From assembly GCA_965178125.1 (NCBI GenBank), contig OZ237758.1, positions 868,001 through 932,000 on the forward strand: DNA of 64,000 nt. Direction: 5' to 3'. Under the pieces are notes generated by a model. That model did no database searches, had not been told where the DNA came from, and worked only from the letters and a program-made list of their open reading frames with translations. Source of the DNA: Bilabrum cf. latius. Its lineage: Eukaryota > Bigyra: Bicosoecida > Bigyra > Bicosoecida. The stretch's first letter is position 1. Every line of letters begins with the position of its first letter. Positions 31,712 through 44,104 of this stretch are shown here, piece by piece. Made by a program: the position numbers and the translations under genes.

Positions 31712-32617
31712 ATGCGAACGAAAAACCTACAGCACCTCATAGCTCGCTGTAGATCAGCACGGGTATCATGCAATACTGTCTCCATGCAAGGCATAGTCCG
31801 ATTGAGGCTTGTCTCCAAGGTTTCGAAGGCCGCTCGTTGTGCTCGCAGCAACAATGCTCGGGTACCTCCTGAGCCAACTGAGGACATGGAGTCTACGCAA
31901 AGCCCCAGTATTTGGGAATGGATGTATAAGTAGAAGGATGCAGTCAGCAGAGAGGCTGTGGGAACCGCTGGTGCTGTTTTAACATCAACCGTATTTGGCG
32001 TGTCGCACGCAGTCAAGGCTTGGGTGTCTCTGGCATCAAAGGAAGACTTGAATGAAGTGAAGAAAGATGCTTCGCAGAGGTTCGGCAGGCTCGAGGACAA
32101 GGTCGATAAGCTTGCATCAAAGGAAGACTTGAATGAAGTCAAGAAAGATGCTTCGCAGAGGTTAGACAGGCTCGAGGACAAGGTCGATAAGCTTGCATCA
32201 AAGGAAGACTTGAATGAAGTCAAGATGAGGTTCGGCAAGCTCGAGGACAAGGTCGACAAGCTCGAGGACAAGGTCGACAAGCTCGAGGACAAGGTCGACA
32301 AGCTTGCATCAAAGGAAGACTTGCATGAAGTCAAGAAAGATGTTTCGCAAAGGTTCGACAGCGTCAACAAGACGATGGATTCTCAGAGACTTGAAATCGA
32401 AAGCAAAATCGATCAGGTAAAAACAGACGTGCAAGGCAACATGAACCGGTGGGGGTTCATATTCCTCTTGGTCTTGGCCGTGGCTTCGAGTTGGGAATTT
32501 TGGCCAAGTCGCAGCGCGCGTCAGGCTGGTAGCAAGTCAGTCGCCGGTCTCGTATGCCATGATGGAACAGGTGAAGGGGAGATTCGTGCGGAGGTCCAGG
32601 CTGGTGGACGCACTTGA
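31712..32617 (+). CDS. coiled-coil protein with C-terminal membrane anchor
   Basis: 301 residues, ATG 31712 to UGA 32615. A UAG at 31931 (EWMYK[UAG]KDAVS) joins the N-terminal part to the coiled coil. The rod consists of duplicated heptad modules: LASKEDLNEVKKDASQR repeated three or four times, interspersed with LEDKVDK repeats, produced by 81-bp and 21-bp DNA repeats. It ends with one transmembrane span (WGFIFLLVLAVASSWEFW) and a short tail. The architecture resembles DUF1640 / MCU-regulator type coiled-coil membrane proteins, but low-complexity heptads make this weak. The true start could be a later Met (31784 or 31886). Confidence 0.6.
32039..32330 (+). repeat. 81-bp and 21-bp coding repeats of the coiled coil
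   Basis: The LASKEDLNEVKKD-type unit recurs at 32032, 32113, 32194 and 32305. Three LEDKVDK units (CTCGAGGACAAGGTCGACAAG, 21 bases, except position of synonymous T) stand in tandem at about 32239 to 32301. Confidence 0.8.
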
Positions 32618-32869
32618 TGCGACCTGTGCAATCACGAGCTTCATGTTGCCAGGGGCCCCCGGGCGACGTTGGCCTTGTTGCAACGAATACAAAGGAAATT
32701 CATTTCAGATCGGAACGTGCGTGCAATCTAGCCTTTTATCATTCCTACCCGTGTCCCATAATGCAGTCTCGTTGTTCTTACGTAGTACTACTAGTAGGCT
32801 ACTAGAAAGGGCTTGGGCCCATCAGACCTGAGCAGACGGGGTTCGAGATTTGATCATTTTTGGAGCCTC
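32618..32869. other. gene-free spacer before the satellite
   Basis: No ORF with coding character. Confidence 0.5.
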
Positions 32870-35800
32870 GTGCCCCTTCTCGCTCGTGCCCCTCCTCGTA
32901 CCCCTCCTCGTACCCCTCCTCGCTCGTATCCCTCCTCGCTCGTACCCCTCCTCGCTCGTGCCCCTCCTCGTACCCCTCCTCGTACCCCTCCTCGTACCCC
33001 TCCTCGCTCGTACCCCTCCTCGCTCGTACCCCTCCTCGCTCGTACCCCTCCTCGCTCGTATCCCTCCTCGCTCGTACCCCTCCTCGCTCGTACCCCTCCT
33101 CGTACCCCTCCTCGTACCCCTCCTCGCTCGTACCCCTCCTCGCTCGTACCCCTCCTCGTACCCCTCGCTCGTACCCCTCCTCGCTCGTACCCCTCCTCGC
33201 TCGTACCCCTCCTCGCTCGTACCCCTCCTCGCTCGTACCCCTCCTCGCTCGTACCCCTCCTCGTACCCCTCCTCGTACCCCTCCTCGTACCCCTCCTCGC
33301 TCGTACCCCTCCTCATTCGTACCCCTCGCTCGTACCCCTCCTCGCTCGTACCCCTCCTCGCTCGTACCCCTCCTCGTTCGTACCCCTCCTCGTACCCCTC
33401 CTCGTACCCCTCCTCGCTCGTACCCCTCCTCGTACCCCTCCTCGTTCGTACCCCTCCTCGCTCGTACCCCTCCTCGCTCGTACCCCTCCTCGCTCATACC
33501 CCTTCTCGCTCTTACCCCTCCTCGCTCGTACCCCTCCTCGCTCGTACCCCTCCTCGTACCCCTCCTCGTTCGTACCCCTCCTCGCTCGTACCCCTCCTCG
33601 CTCGTATCCCTCCTCGCTCGTACCCCTCCTCGTACCCCTCCTCGTACCCCTCCTCGCTCGTACCCCTCCTCGTACCCTTCGCTCGTACCCCTCCTCGCTC
33701 GTACCCCTCCTCGTTCGTACCCCTCCTCGCTCGTATCCCTCCTCGCTCGTACCCCTCCTCGTACCCCTCCTCGCTCGTACCCCTCCTCCTCGTACCCCTC
33801 CTCGCTCGTACCCCTCCTCGCTCGTACCCCTCCTCACTCGTATCCCTCCTCGCTCGTACCCCTCCTCGTACCCCTCCTCGCTCGTACCCCTCCTCATACC
33901 CCTTCTCGCTCGTACCCCTCCTCGCTCGTACCCCTCCTCGTACCCCTCGCTCGTACCCCTCACTCGTACCCCTCGTTCGTACCCTTCGCTTGTGCCCCTC
34001 CTCGCTCGTGCCCCTCCTCGCTCGTACCCCTCCTCGTACCCCTCCTCGCTCGTACCCCTCCTCGCTCGTACCCCTCCTCGTTCGTACCCCTCCTCATACC
34101 CCTCCTCGCTCGTACCCCTCCTCGTACCCCTCCTCGCTCGTACCCCTCCTCGTTCGTACCCCTCCTCATACCCCTCCTCGCTCGTACCCCTCGCTCGTAC
34201 ACCTCATTCGTACCCCTCCTCGCTCGTACCCCTCCTCGCTCGTACCCCTCCTCATACCCCTCCTCGTTCGTACCCCTCCTCGTACCCCTCCTCGTACCCC
34301 TCCTCGCTCGTACCCCTCCTCGCTCGTACCCCTCGTTCGTACCCCTCCTCATACCCCTCCTCGCTCGTACCCCTCCTCGCTCGTACCCCTCATTCGTACC
34401 CCTCCTCGCTCGTACCCCTCCTCGCTCGTACCCCTCCTCGTACCCCTCCTCGCTCGTACCCCTCCTCGCTCGTACCCCTCCTCGTACCCTTCGCTCGTAT
34501 CCCTCCTCGCTCGTACCCCTCCTCGCTCGTATCCCTCCTCGCTGGTACCCCTCCTCGCTCGTACCCCTCCTCGCTCGTACCCCTCCTCGCTCGTACCCCT
34601 CCTCGCTCGTACCCCTCCTCGCTCGTACCCCTCCTCGTACCCTTCGCTCGTATCCCTCCTCGCTCGTACCCCTCCTCGCTCGTACCCCTCCTCGTACCCC
34701 TCCTCGCTCGTACCCCTCCTCGCTCGTACCCCTTCTCGCTCGTACCCCTCCTCGCTCGTACCCCTCCTCGTACCCCTCCTCGCTCGTACCCCTCCTCGCT
34801 CGTACCCCTCCTCGCTCGTACCCCTCCTCGCTCGTACCCCTCCTCGTTCGTACCCCTCGCTCGTACCCCTCATTCGTACCCCTCCTCGCTCGTACCCCTC
34901 CTCGCTCGTACCCCTTCTCGCTCGTACCCCTCCTCGCTCGTACCCCTCCTCGTTCGTACCCCTCCTCGTACCCCTCCTCGTACCCCTCCTCGCTCGTACC
35001 CCTTCTCGCTCGTACCCCTCGTTCGTACCCCTCCTCATACCCCTCCTCGCTCGTACCCCTCACTCGTATCCCTCCTCGCTCGTACCCCTCCTCGCTCGTA
35101 CCCCTCCTCGTACCCCTCCTCGCTCGTACCCCTCACTCGTATCCCTCCTCGCTCTTACCCCTCCTCGCTCGTACCCCTCCTCGCTCGTACCCCTCCTCGT
35201 TCGTACCCCTCCTCGTACCCCTCCTCGTACCCCTCCTCGCTCGTATCCCTCCTCGCTCGTACCCCTCGTTCGTACCCCTCCTCATACCCCTCCTCGCTCG
35301 TACCCCTCGCTCGTACCCCTCATTCGTACCCCTCCTCGCTCGTACCCCTCCTCGCTCGTACCCCTCCTCGTACCCCTCCTCGCTCGTACCCCTTCTCGCT
35401 CGTACCCCTCCTCGTTCGTACCCCTCCTCGTACCCCTCCTCGCTCGTACCCCTCCTCGCTCGTACCCCTTCTCGCTCTTACCCCTCCTCGCTCGTACCCC
35501 TCCTCGCTCGTACCCCTTCTCGCTCTTACCCCTCCTCGTTCGTACCCCTCCTCGTACCCCTCGCTCGTACCCCTCACTCGTACCCCTCCTCACTCGTGCC
35601 CCTCCTCGCTCGTACCCCTCCTCGCTCGTACCCCTCCTCGTTCGTACCCCTCCTCGTACCCCTCGCTCGTACCCCTCACTCGTACCCCTCCTCGCTCGTA
35701 CCCCTCCTCGCTCGTACCCCTCCTCGTACCCCTCCTCGTACCCCTTCTCATACCCCTTCTCGCTCGTACCCCTCCTCGTACCCCTTCTCATACCCCTCCT

Positions 35801-35900
35801 CGCTCGTACCCCTCCTCGCTCGTACCCCTCCTCGTACCCCTCCTCGTACCCCTCCTCGCTCGTACCCCTCCTCGCTCGTACCCCTCCTCGTTCGTACCCC
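32870..35900. repeat. 3-kb satellite of 16-bp and 12-bp units
   Basis: A tandem array built from CGCTCGTACCCCTCCT (16) and CGTACCCCTCCT (12, the same unit lacking CGCT) in irregular order, with occasional TTC, ATT, TAT and CAT variants. Sixteen is not a multiple of three, so the frame rotates. All six frames stay open only because the units lack stop triplets. The resulting ORFs of over 1000 codons are artefacts. Strand asymmetry is strong: C/T on plus and G/A on minus. Confidence 0.95.
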
Positions 35901-36037
35901 TACCGTGCACAGGCCGGGCGGGCCCCGGCCCGGCCCATGCCATTAGTGCCACAGTGATGCACTTGCCTCAAACTGCACTGCATTGCCACCGAACTCCGTG
36001 GCACCCAATCATTAGGATATCCATTGTCTCACAGCAT

Positions 36038-36337
36038 ATGTCAAATCGCGGAAGAGTGGTGATTGTTGCAGTTGTCGCAGGAACCCTGCTGGTATCTGCA
36101 TACGCTGCATATTTGCCCACCATGAGCCCAGAGGCACAGAAACGAAGACGGGAAAACGTGGCGAAGCGAATAAAGGCGAAACAGGAATTGTTGCGGCGCA
36201 AGCAGGCAGGACAGGATGTTGATGAAAGCAGCTTGGGACAGCCAAGACGATCAGGAGGTAGCATGTGGGGTGCAATGGGCACGCAAATGAAAAGTCAAGG
36301 GCAGTCAAGTAGTGATGAAGGTGATGGTCGCAGCTGA
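36038..36337 (+). CDS. small N-terminally anchored basic protein
   Basis: 99 residues, ATG 36038 to UGA 36335, unrecognised. MSNRGR is followed by a membrane span (VVIVAVVAGTLLVSAYAAYL), then a strongly basic helix (SPEAQKRRRENVAKRIKAKQ, further Lys/Arg to about residue 60) and a Gly/Ser/Asp tail. The layout is that of small single-pass proteins such as assembly factors or tail-like adaptors; no family is assigned. The frame is open upstream through the satellite, but this Met is the first that gives a natural start. It converges on the SCY1-like gene, 57 bp between stop codons. Confidence 0.6.
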   Translation: MSNRGRVVIVAVVAGTLLVSAYAAYLPTMSPEAQKRRRENVAKRIKAKQELLRRKQAGQDVDESSLGQPRRSGGSMWGAMGTQMKSQGQSSSDEGDGRS

Positions 36338-36393
36338 CACAACAGAAACCAGTCATTGGCAGAGTGCATGTACAGCGTTAAGAACTTTTCTAT

Positions 36394-39030
36394 TTACCAG
36401 CCATCGTCGTCGCCCCAGTCGTCCGTGCCAAAGTCAATATCAGCCGCTGACGCGTCAGGCTTGCTCCTTGCCCCGGTTGCGGTGGCGCTGCTCAGCACTG
36501 CCGCTTGGGCTGCTCCTTGGCTTGATCTGGTCTATGGCAACCCCAGTCTCGTTCCAACCTTCTTACTGGGGGCAAGGGCGGGTGTAGCAACCGGTGGCAG
36601 CCCGAGGTCGTCTCCTTCGTCGCCCCAGCCGTCGCCATCGCCCCAGCAGTCTGCCTCGGCCTCGTCCAGGGGATTCGGCTTGCTCCCACCGGTTGCAACG
36701 GAATGCAAGGCAGTGCTGGCCGGGGGTTTGGAGCCGTGAGCCCCATCCTTTGGGGCACCTGCGCGTGTGGCGGCCGCACCACCATGCGATGCAACGTTGG
36801 ACGCACCTGCACTTGCCCCAGCGCGCAAACGGGTGCCAGACCCACCGCTGGCCCCTTGAAGTTGTTCCCCGGCCCCATCAGACCCCCCTCCGCTGCTACC
36901 GCCGCTACTCCCCACCCATCCGAGGGCAGAGGTCAGCAGACCGCTCCCACCACCGTGAGATGCATCCTTCCCACTGCCCAATCCCTCGGCGCTCCTGGCC
37001 CTGGCCCCCGAAGCCTCCCTCGCCTTCTCCTCCGCCTATTTCACCCTCTCTCGGGCCTCCTCCTTGTCCAGCTCCCGCTCGTGCCTCGCCTGCAGCAGCC
37101 CAGAGGCGGCCTGCAGCAGGGACAGGGCGGCGCCCCGCACCTCGCCAGACCTGTCCAGTGCCAGCTGGCCGGCAGCCGTCAGGCCGTACCGCACTACCGC
37201 AGCGCCGCTCACGGGCACCGGCCCACCATCTCCCTACCCCTCCCCCTTGTCCTGCCCCTTGCCCTGCCCCTGCCCCTGCCCCTGCCTGTGCCCCTGCCCC
37301 TCCTCCTTGCCCCCCTGTTTGCCCCGGAGAAGCGCTGATGTGGCGCGGACCGCTGCGGCCCGTACCGCCAGCGACCCGTCCCGCATCGGTGTGACGAGTG
37401 CGGGGAGCACCGCCTGCCTGTGTTCCGCAGAGAGCGGCGCCGCGCACCTCCCGATGCAGATGACAGCGTTGACCCTCAGGGCGGGGACAGCATCCGAGGC
37501 GGCCACCCGTGCCAGCTTGCCCGTGCACAGCTGCTGGCGCATGGCCGGCGTGAGCCTCGGTCCGAACTGCAGGGCGGCCTTCAGCGTGGCCTCCCTCATC
37601 TTGGGCAGCGTGTCGTCCAGCCCCTCCACGGCGCGGGGCCAGACGCTCTCGCGGACAGTCCTGTCGTCGATGGCCGGCAGGTAGGCCTGCAAGTTGTCCA
37701 GCAGCTGCAGCCGAGTGGCTCGATCCGGAATCGCAAAGAGCCTGAGCAGCGGTGGCACCACCCTGGCCCTGTACTCGTCCTCAGGGAGCGCCCTCCCGAT
37801 CGACAGCAGGGGGGCCAGCACCGCCGTCCCGCCTCCCGCGGCACCCCCGAACTCGAGCGCGTGCAGCAGCAGCGGCAGCACGCGGCCCCTCTAGGCCTCT
37901 TCTGCGACGCTGGGCAGCAGCCGGGGGAGTTCCTGGAAGAAGCGGGCCTTCTCAGCCGGGTCCTTCAGAGGAAGGTTCTCTAGGAACGAGAGAACCTTCA
38001 CCGTGGGGTTCCCCAGGAGAAATCCCCCAGGGGCACCCAGGGCCTGCCCGGGCCTGCTCCTGGACCTGGGACTCGCCATCAGCAGCCTCTGCACCCCCGG
38101 GCGCATCCCAGCAGGCACTTTTCCAGCCGCTTCCCGTGCCAGAGCCACCGCTGCCTTTGGGTCCATGCACGTCTGCAGCCGCCTGCACAGTGCCCTGGGG
38201 TCGGGCGACATGGCGGTGCAGGCCAGAAGGCCGGCCGCCCATGCGTCCACACCAGCGCCGGTCCATGCCCCCCCAGCTGATCCACCGGTGGATTTCATCC
38301 GCTCCGGGGCCGCCCACGCGCCGGGCATGAGCCCGTGGACCGAGCTGCCCGCGTCCCGCAGAAGGAAGGAGGAAGCACCTCCCGCGCCGCTGCCGGGTGC
38401 CGCGCCCCCCTCCGAGCCCCCGTCGGTTTCTTTGAGGGGGGAGCAGAGGTCCAGGGCGCCGATCCGCCACTCCCCGCCGGCCGTGACGAAGACCGCGTCT
38501 GGCGAGAGGGCCCCGTGGGCCACGCCGGCGTCTCGGAAGAACTCGGCGGCCTGCAGCACCCTGCAGACACCCCAGGCCAGCAGTCCAGGGTGGGGGGCCT
38601 TCGATGACCGCTCCGCGCCTGCGTCTGCGTCCGCTTCCACCAGGCTCTCGCCTTCCAGCCACATCATGAGAGGAACGGCATCCTCGGTAACCATCGTGAT
38701 TTCCTTCTCGTCTTCGACGGCATGAATCAGCCTTAGCACGGAAGGGTGCTTCAGGGTGCGCAACTTTCGCATAGCGTTTTGTGCCATGGCCACGTCGGTT
38801 TCGCCCTTGCCTTCTTTTGGAAAGCGGAACACCAGGACGTGCTTGCCCAGAGTCGACGAATCTGTTGCTGCCGCGGCAGCCGCAGCGGCCGCCGCACCAC
38901 CCTCAGCCGGTTCTGCAATCGCTTTTCGCTTCGCTCTTGACAGCGCCCAGCCAGTCGTGTAGTACATGAATGCATTGTCCTTGCCGGCTTGCTCCTCCTC
39001 GAACGGGAGTGCAGAGGATGAGACGCCCAT
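36394..39030 (-). CDS. SCY1-like pseudokinase with HEAT repeats
   Basis: 878 residues, ATG 39030 to UAA 36394. SCYL proteins act in COPI and Golgi traffic. The N-terminal kinase-like domain is degenerate: the catalytic loop reads GVAHGALSPDAVFV and the DFG position reads GALD, as in family members that read HGNVC and GG-LD. It is followed by HEAT-type repeats (PLLLHALEFGGA, VVPPLLRLFAIPDRATRLQL, LVTPMRDGSLAVRAAAVRA), Gly/Ser/Gln low complexity, and the family's acidic Trp-rich tail (FGTDDWGDDDGW). UAGs lie at 37891 (AEEA[UAG]RGRVLP), 37234, 37036 (RVK[UAG]AEEKA) and 36532. The first joins kinase and HEAT parts exactly where they should meet. The UAA directly after the tail motif is good evidence that UAA remains a stop. 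Confidence 0.88.
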
Positions 39031-39235
39031 TCAAGACTCAAAGAAGTACGTGCGTCAAGATATATGCCTTGTTCAACAATGAAACAATCTGCAGGTTGCA
39101 CGCACTCGTGAATTGCACGACTGGTTGAGCTAATCTGCAAGGTTTTGTGCTGCCGTTTGTGGCACTCATCACACTTCGAGAACATCCGACGAATCCGACG
39201 AACGGTTGGTCCCCTCGCACACAAAGCAAACTGGA

Positions 39236-42070
39236 TCATATCGCCACCGCAGATCCCACGGGGGCGCCGAAGCCCGACTGCCCCGTCGGCTCCACGCCAC
39301 CACCAGCCCCGCCGATCGGACCTTCCTTCCCCTTCCGTCCGGCCACACCGCTTGCATCACCACGGCCGGTGCCACCGACCGGCCCTCGCTTCGACGGCGC
39401 GCCTGCCGATGCACCACCGTTCCCTGCACCTGCAGTGCCGGATCCGGCCCCACCGGAGGACGACCCCACCTCGGGGTCTCCCAGCTGCCCCGCCTCTCTC
39501 GCCGCCTGGAACGCGGCCTCCTCCTCCTTCTCATTCAGCTCGCGCACCCACCCAGGTAGCGACAAGGCATCCAGCACCAGCCCCAGCCCAAGCAAATTCA
39601 GAGACACGAAGGCGAGGCAGAAATGGCCCCACCGACGCAGGTACAAGTGGTGCACCCCGAACAAGCCCCCGAAGGAGAGTAGCAGGATGTACGCCGTCAC
39701 CAGGTCCGTGCGATCGTCGCGAACCTTCACCTCGTGTTCCTCGGCGAGCTCCTCCCCCGCCAGCGCCGCCTCCAGTTCCGCAGTGGCCCCCGGCGCCGCG
39801 CCGCCCGCCTCCCTCCGCGCCTGGAGCGCCTCCCCGCGGCTGTACTCCCTGTTCCCCAGCACCCCGTGTTCCCTGAGGGCCACGCGGCGGCGGGCCTGGT
39901 ACGCACCGTGCAGTGCACCCAGACACAGCCCGTCCGCCAGGAAGCCCACCCCGCAGCCACCCACAGAGAGCATGTACCCCACCCCCCTCCAGCAGTTCCC
40001 CAGTAGGAAGTGGTGCGCCCCCATCCACCCGCCCACCAGCCAGAACACGATGACGTGGACCATGTGCAGCGGCTCGGGGGCACCGGAGGAGCACCAGTCC
40101 CCGGCCTGCAGTGCCCTGTGCCGCATGGCCACCACGGCCGGGTCCTCCTGCTCCTGGAAGGAGGCCCCGCTCAATCCACCGGTGGATTGGCACCCCTACT
40201 CTTGCTGCTGCAGGTGATCGTGCTGCAGCAGCTCACGGCTGTGCTTCTTGCCCCCGCCATACCCGTCCCCGGCCTCCACGTCCACGCTTACTCCCACGTC
40301 ACCCGCAGACGCAGCGGCAGCACCACCGGCAGCACCGCTCCAACCCGGCTCCGCCGCCCCTTGCTCGTCATGCTTGCCTGCTCCGAACCCAGGTACTGGT
40401 GCGGGGGCCGGGGCAGGCTCGGCCTTGCCGGCGGCAGCAGGCGCAGCCCGCAGGTCCCCAGTTGCTGCTGCTGCAGACCCGTTGTGCCCTGCAGCTGTGT
40501 GGCCACCGGCTATGCCAGACACCCGCTCCCGCCTCGAGTCCTCGACTGCGGCCATCTGCAGCAGCACCCGCTTCCTGGCACGCTGTTCCCTGGCTCCCTC
40601 GCTCCTCTGGAGGTGCAGCAGGGCCATGTCGCAGAGCCATCCCAGCCCGCACCCCCCGAAGCTGAGGAAGTAGAACAGGCCCAGGCGCACGCGGCCAGAG
40701 AAGCAGTGGTGCAGGCCCGCAAATCCACCCATGGGCAGCCAAAGCAGAAGGTCCTTCTCGGCTTCCCTGGTCGTCACGCGGGAGTGCAGCTGCTGGTGCC
40801 ACCGCACCTGCCACGGGCCGTCGGCTCGCTCTGCCAACTCCCGTGCCCTCTCCGGAAGCAGCCATGGGCCGTGGTCGTACCCGTCCCTCCACCCCTCGCA
40901 CCCGCACAACTCGCCGTTGGGACACGCCGATTCGGAGCAGGGAGTCTGTCCCTCTTCACTCGTCACACCAACGGGCTGCCCCTTCGTGGGCTACTCGGAG
41001 AGTTGGTCTGGCGGTGGCGCTGGGGCAGGTGCCAGAGCTTCTTTATTTCCTTGTTCTCGCCCTCCCGCAGCCCGCATGCTCCCATGCTGCTTGCTCTCTT
41101 TCTCGTCGCCTCGATGGGCAGCTGCCGCGAAGATTGTGTCCGCGTGCACCGGGCCATCTGCCCCCACCGCACCGACGTAGAAGCCGGCGGCAGCCCTGCC
41201 GCCTTCTCGCACACCTATAGTGGCTTGCGTCGATGCCACACTTTGTCCCTGCCCCTGCCCTTGCCCTTGCCCTTGCCCTTGCCCCTGCGCTTGCCCCTGC
41301 GCTTGCCCCTGCGCTTGCCCTTGCCCCTGCCCATGGCTGCTTCCGCCCCTCATGGACACCTTGGCCCTGCCCCTCCCCCACGGCGCGGCCTTCTCCCGGT
41401 TGCAACCGGTACAGCAGCTGGACAGGTACTGGCTGCACAGGGAACACGGCGCCATAGATCGAAGCGGGTCGTGCTGGATGCGCCACTGCGCGTGGGACAC
41501 CACCCGCGGCATGACTACGAGGTCATACAGCCAGCCCAGGCCCAAACCGCCGAAGCTGAAGAAGTAAGCGAGGCCACGCTCCCAGCTGGCGAGGTAAACA
41601 TGGTGCAGCCCAAAGATGCCGAGAGGGAAGGCCAGCTTGTACGCGTCCGAGGTGTACTTGTGCGTCGCGTGCGGACTCCGGTTGTAGTCAGCCACCATGT
41701 CGTGCAGGGAGTGAGCATCAATCAAGTGCCACAGCAGGAGGAGAAGAAGGCTCCAGAACGAAGGATCACTATTGATGCACACTACAAGAACCGCGCAGTA
41801 GAGGATGGCGTAGTTGTAATGCCGGAGGTACAGTCGGTGCGCTGCGATGAGTGGGCCGGGGAAGGCCCACAGCATGTAGGCTGTGCACGTCGATTTTTCC
41901 TCCGTGTAGCAGCAGCGGGCGAGCGTTGTATCAACACTAAGCCATCTTATACCGCTGACACACCCCATAATGCAGGATCCGATGCAGCAGCAGCACCGAA
42001 GGGGAATCGGATCACTTGATCTCGAGTCGTCGCCTGGGTTGTTCGTGGCAACGCTCGGGACGCTCTGCAC
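39236..42070 (-). CDS. multi-TM2-domain membrane protein
   Basis: 944 residues, ATG 42070 to UGA 39236. TM2 domains are paired transmembrane helices with a short loop, usually one per protein. Four clear copies are visible: FPLGIFGLHHVYLASWERGL with FSFGGLGLGWLYDL (about 142 to 185); LPMGGFAGLHHCF with FLSFGGCGLGWLCDM (about 440 to 485); LVGGWMGAHHFLLGNCWRG with SVGGCGVGFLADG (about 670 to 715); and SFGGLFGVHHLYLRRWGHF (about 795 to 845). A divergent copy may precede them (FPGPLIAAHRLYLRHY). Linkers include a Cys cluster, a GQGQAQ repeat at about 41226 to 41335, and Ala/Gly-rich stretches. UAGs at 40991 (LSE[UAG]PTKGQP) and 40196 (QQE[UAG]GCQSTGG) join what would otherwise be three short proteins. 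Function unknown. Confidence 0.8.
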
Positions 42071-42386
42071 AGGCTTCTCCGGCGGAAAACCGGACGAAAG
42101 GGAAGACCCATTCGAATTTATACTGGTAGATCCCTGCTATTGTTTACTCATTGCAACCGATTTCGTTTGTTTTTGCGGTTGAAATGTGAAGCTACATACC
42201 CGCACCACAAGTGCAACCGGGTGCATGGTGTGACGAGCGCAGAACTTTCCTGGAAAAAATGAAGAAGGAAAAGGCAGGGAATGTGCTTGTAGGCTCAGCG
42301 GTGCGTGAAGCTGAGCATGGCTTGCATGCAGTATTGAATCAACGTTTATTCGTTTCCATGACAGCTCACACCCACAATCCGGCTCT
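42071..42386. other. intergenic region
   Basis: 316 bp between the multi-TM2 start and the NF-YC stop. No gene seen. Confidence 0.6.
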
Positions 42387-44104
42387 TCAAGACTCCATTC
42401 CCGGCTGCTCGGCCGACCCCGACGCACTGCCGCCCGCGCTATCTCCAGCGCCAGCCGCAGCGCCTGCCGCTGAGGGCGTGTCACTGCTGCCTGGCATGCT
42501 CACGATCCCAGCCGCTGCAGGCAATGCAGCCGCCGGGGTGCCAGCCGCAGCGGCAGGGGCCACGGGTGCACCACTGCTGTTGTTGCTGCTGCTGCTGCTG
42601 CTCATGGGGGGCTGAATCTGCCCTGCTGCTGTTGTGCTTGCCGCTGCCGCCGCGGGGGCAGGGACCTGTCCGCCTGCTGTCGCTGCGGCAGTGGGTTGCA
42701 CCTGTCCCTGCGAGGCGGGAGCACCCACTGGAGCACCAGCTGCGGCGGGTGGCGCTGTTCCCTGCGCCGTACCCTGGCCCTGCTTCTGCTGCACCGCCTT
42801 GAGATACTGTGGATACTTGGCTCTCATGTGCTCTGACACCTTGCGCAGCTGGGCGTAGAAGGCGGCCTTGGTGACCTCGCTCGAGTGCTGCAGCTCCGGG
42901 GGGAGGGGCGGAGGGGGCCCGCCCGCGCCCGACAGGTGGGACAGCAGCTCCATGGCCTTCGGGTCCGTGCGCGCGGCGGCGGCTGCGGCAGCGACGGCCT
43001 GGTTGGCGGCGTTCCCGCCGATGGTCTCCTCGTCTAGCTGCGTGGGGGGCACTCCCCCCGGGGCCTGCCCCATAGTGGGGGCCGTGGACCGGGCCGCCTG
43101 GCCCGCGGCGCCCATGGACTGGGACGTCGGGGCCATGCCGGCCGCGGTCGGAGCCAACCCACCGGTGTGGGCCAGCCCGGCGTGGGGCGCCATGCCCATC
43201 CCCGGCTGCATTCCCATGCCCATGCCCATGCCCATGGAGCCCATGCCCGGCTGCGACGGCGGGGGTACGGAGCCCGGGGGCGGGGGCGGGGGCGGTTTCC
43301 CGATGATTTCTCTGAGGAAATCGAACCAGTCCGTGTCCTGGGCGGCGGCCTGGATGTCCTCCCGCTGCAGCGTGGAGCGGCGGTGGGCCTCGCTCGTGGC
43401 GGCGCCCCATCCTCTGCGGTGGGAAAGGAACGCACGGAACAGCGAGCATTGCAAGGCTTGGGGGTAGCATCTAAAGAGCAGCCGTCTTCACGCCTGCAAC
43501 ACGAACTGCGGCTGCCTATGTTTGGACCACAGCATGTGGACGCCTTGTAGATTCAAAGCCGTGCAAAGTGTCGCATTCCCACTCACCTCATGGTTATTTC
43601 GGCAATGAAAAGCTCGCATGCTTTCGCAAACAAAACTGGGGCCTCCGCCGAGATCATCCTAACGTCCTCGTCGCTCTTCATGATCCTCTTGATCCGAGCC
43701 AGCGGAAGGTCATTGTGCTGCTTGTACTCAGACTCGGCACCAATAGGCATTCGTCGCACTTGGTTCACCTCTTGCCTGAAATATTCCACGAGCGCGGCTT
43801 CGTGGTCGAATGGTGGCATCTGCACTTGCTCTCCCATGCTGCCCATCATACCGACACCCCCCATGCCGCCAAGTCCACCGTAGCTCGTCATGTGTGACTG
43901 CTGTATAGGCTGCGAATATCCCATGCTCGCCTATGGTAGCGGCTGCACCACTCCAGGCAGAACGGCGGCAGGTGCAGCTGCCGCTGGGGTTGCCATTGGG
44001 GCTACTCCCGCTGCGGCAGGAAGGCCTGGCGCCGGCGCTGGGGCAGCAGAGCTTGGCATTGTCACGCTCGAATTCATGGGAGCCGAACCGCCGGACTGCT
44101 CCAT
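42387..44104 (-). CDS. NFYC: NF-YC, histone-fold subunit of CCAAT-binding factor
   Basis: join on minus: 44104..43587 and 43413..42387, 514 residues. NF-YC pairs with NF-YB and recruits NF-YA to CCAAT boxes. The histone fold is split by a 173-bp GTGAGT...CCGCAG intron: exon 1 ends [20 protein letters not shown], then [20 protein letters not shown] and MR; exon 2 continues with [20 protein letters not shown] and DFLREIIG. This matches the family (AELTLRAW...KRRTLQRNDIA). The N-terminus from ATG 44104 ([13 protein letters not shown]) is Ala/Pro-rich and crosses a UAG at 43931 to 43933 (VVQPLP[UAG]ASMGY). The long C-terminus is Gly/Met-, Ala- and Gln-rich, typical of activation domains. UGA at 42387. 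An upstream UAA near 44108 fixes the start. Confidence 0.92.

Noticed and set aside
32870-35900. CRISPR array
   Set aside because: No unique spacers; units are direct low-complexity variants of one sequence.
32813-36337. ORFs of over 1000 codons in all three plus frames, and several on minus, across the satellite
   Set aside because: Openness results from repeat units lacking stop triplets. The 16-bp period rotates the frame, so no protein is conserved. Only the small gene from 36038 was kept.
39236-40966. Two or three separate TM2 genes
   Set aside because: The pieces lie in one frame joined only by UAG, without start sites or spacers between them.
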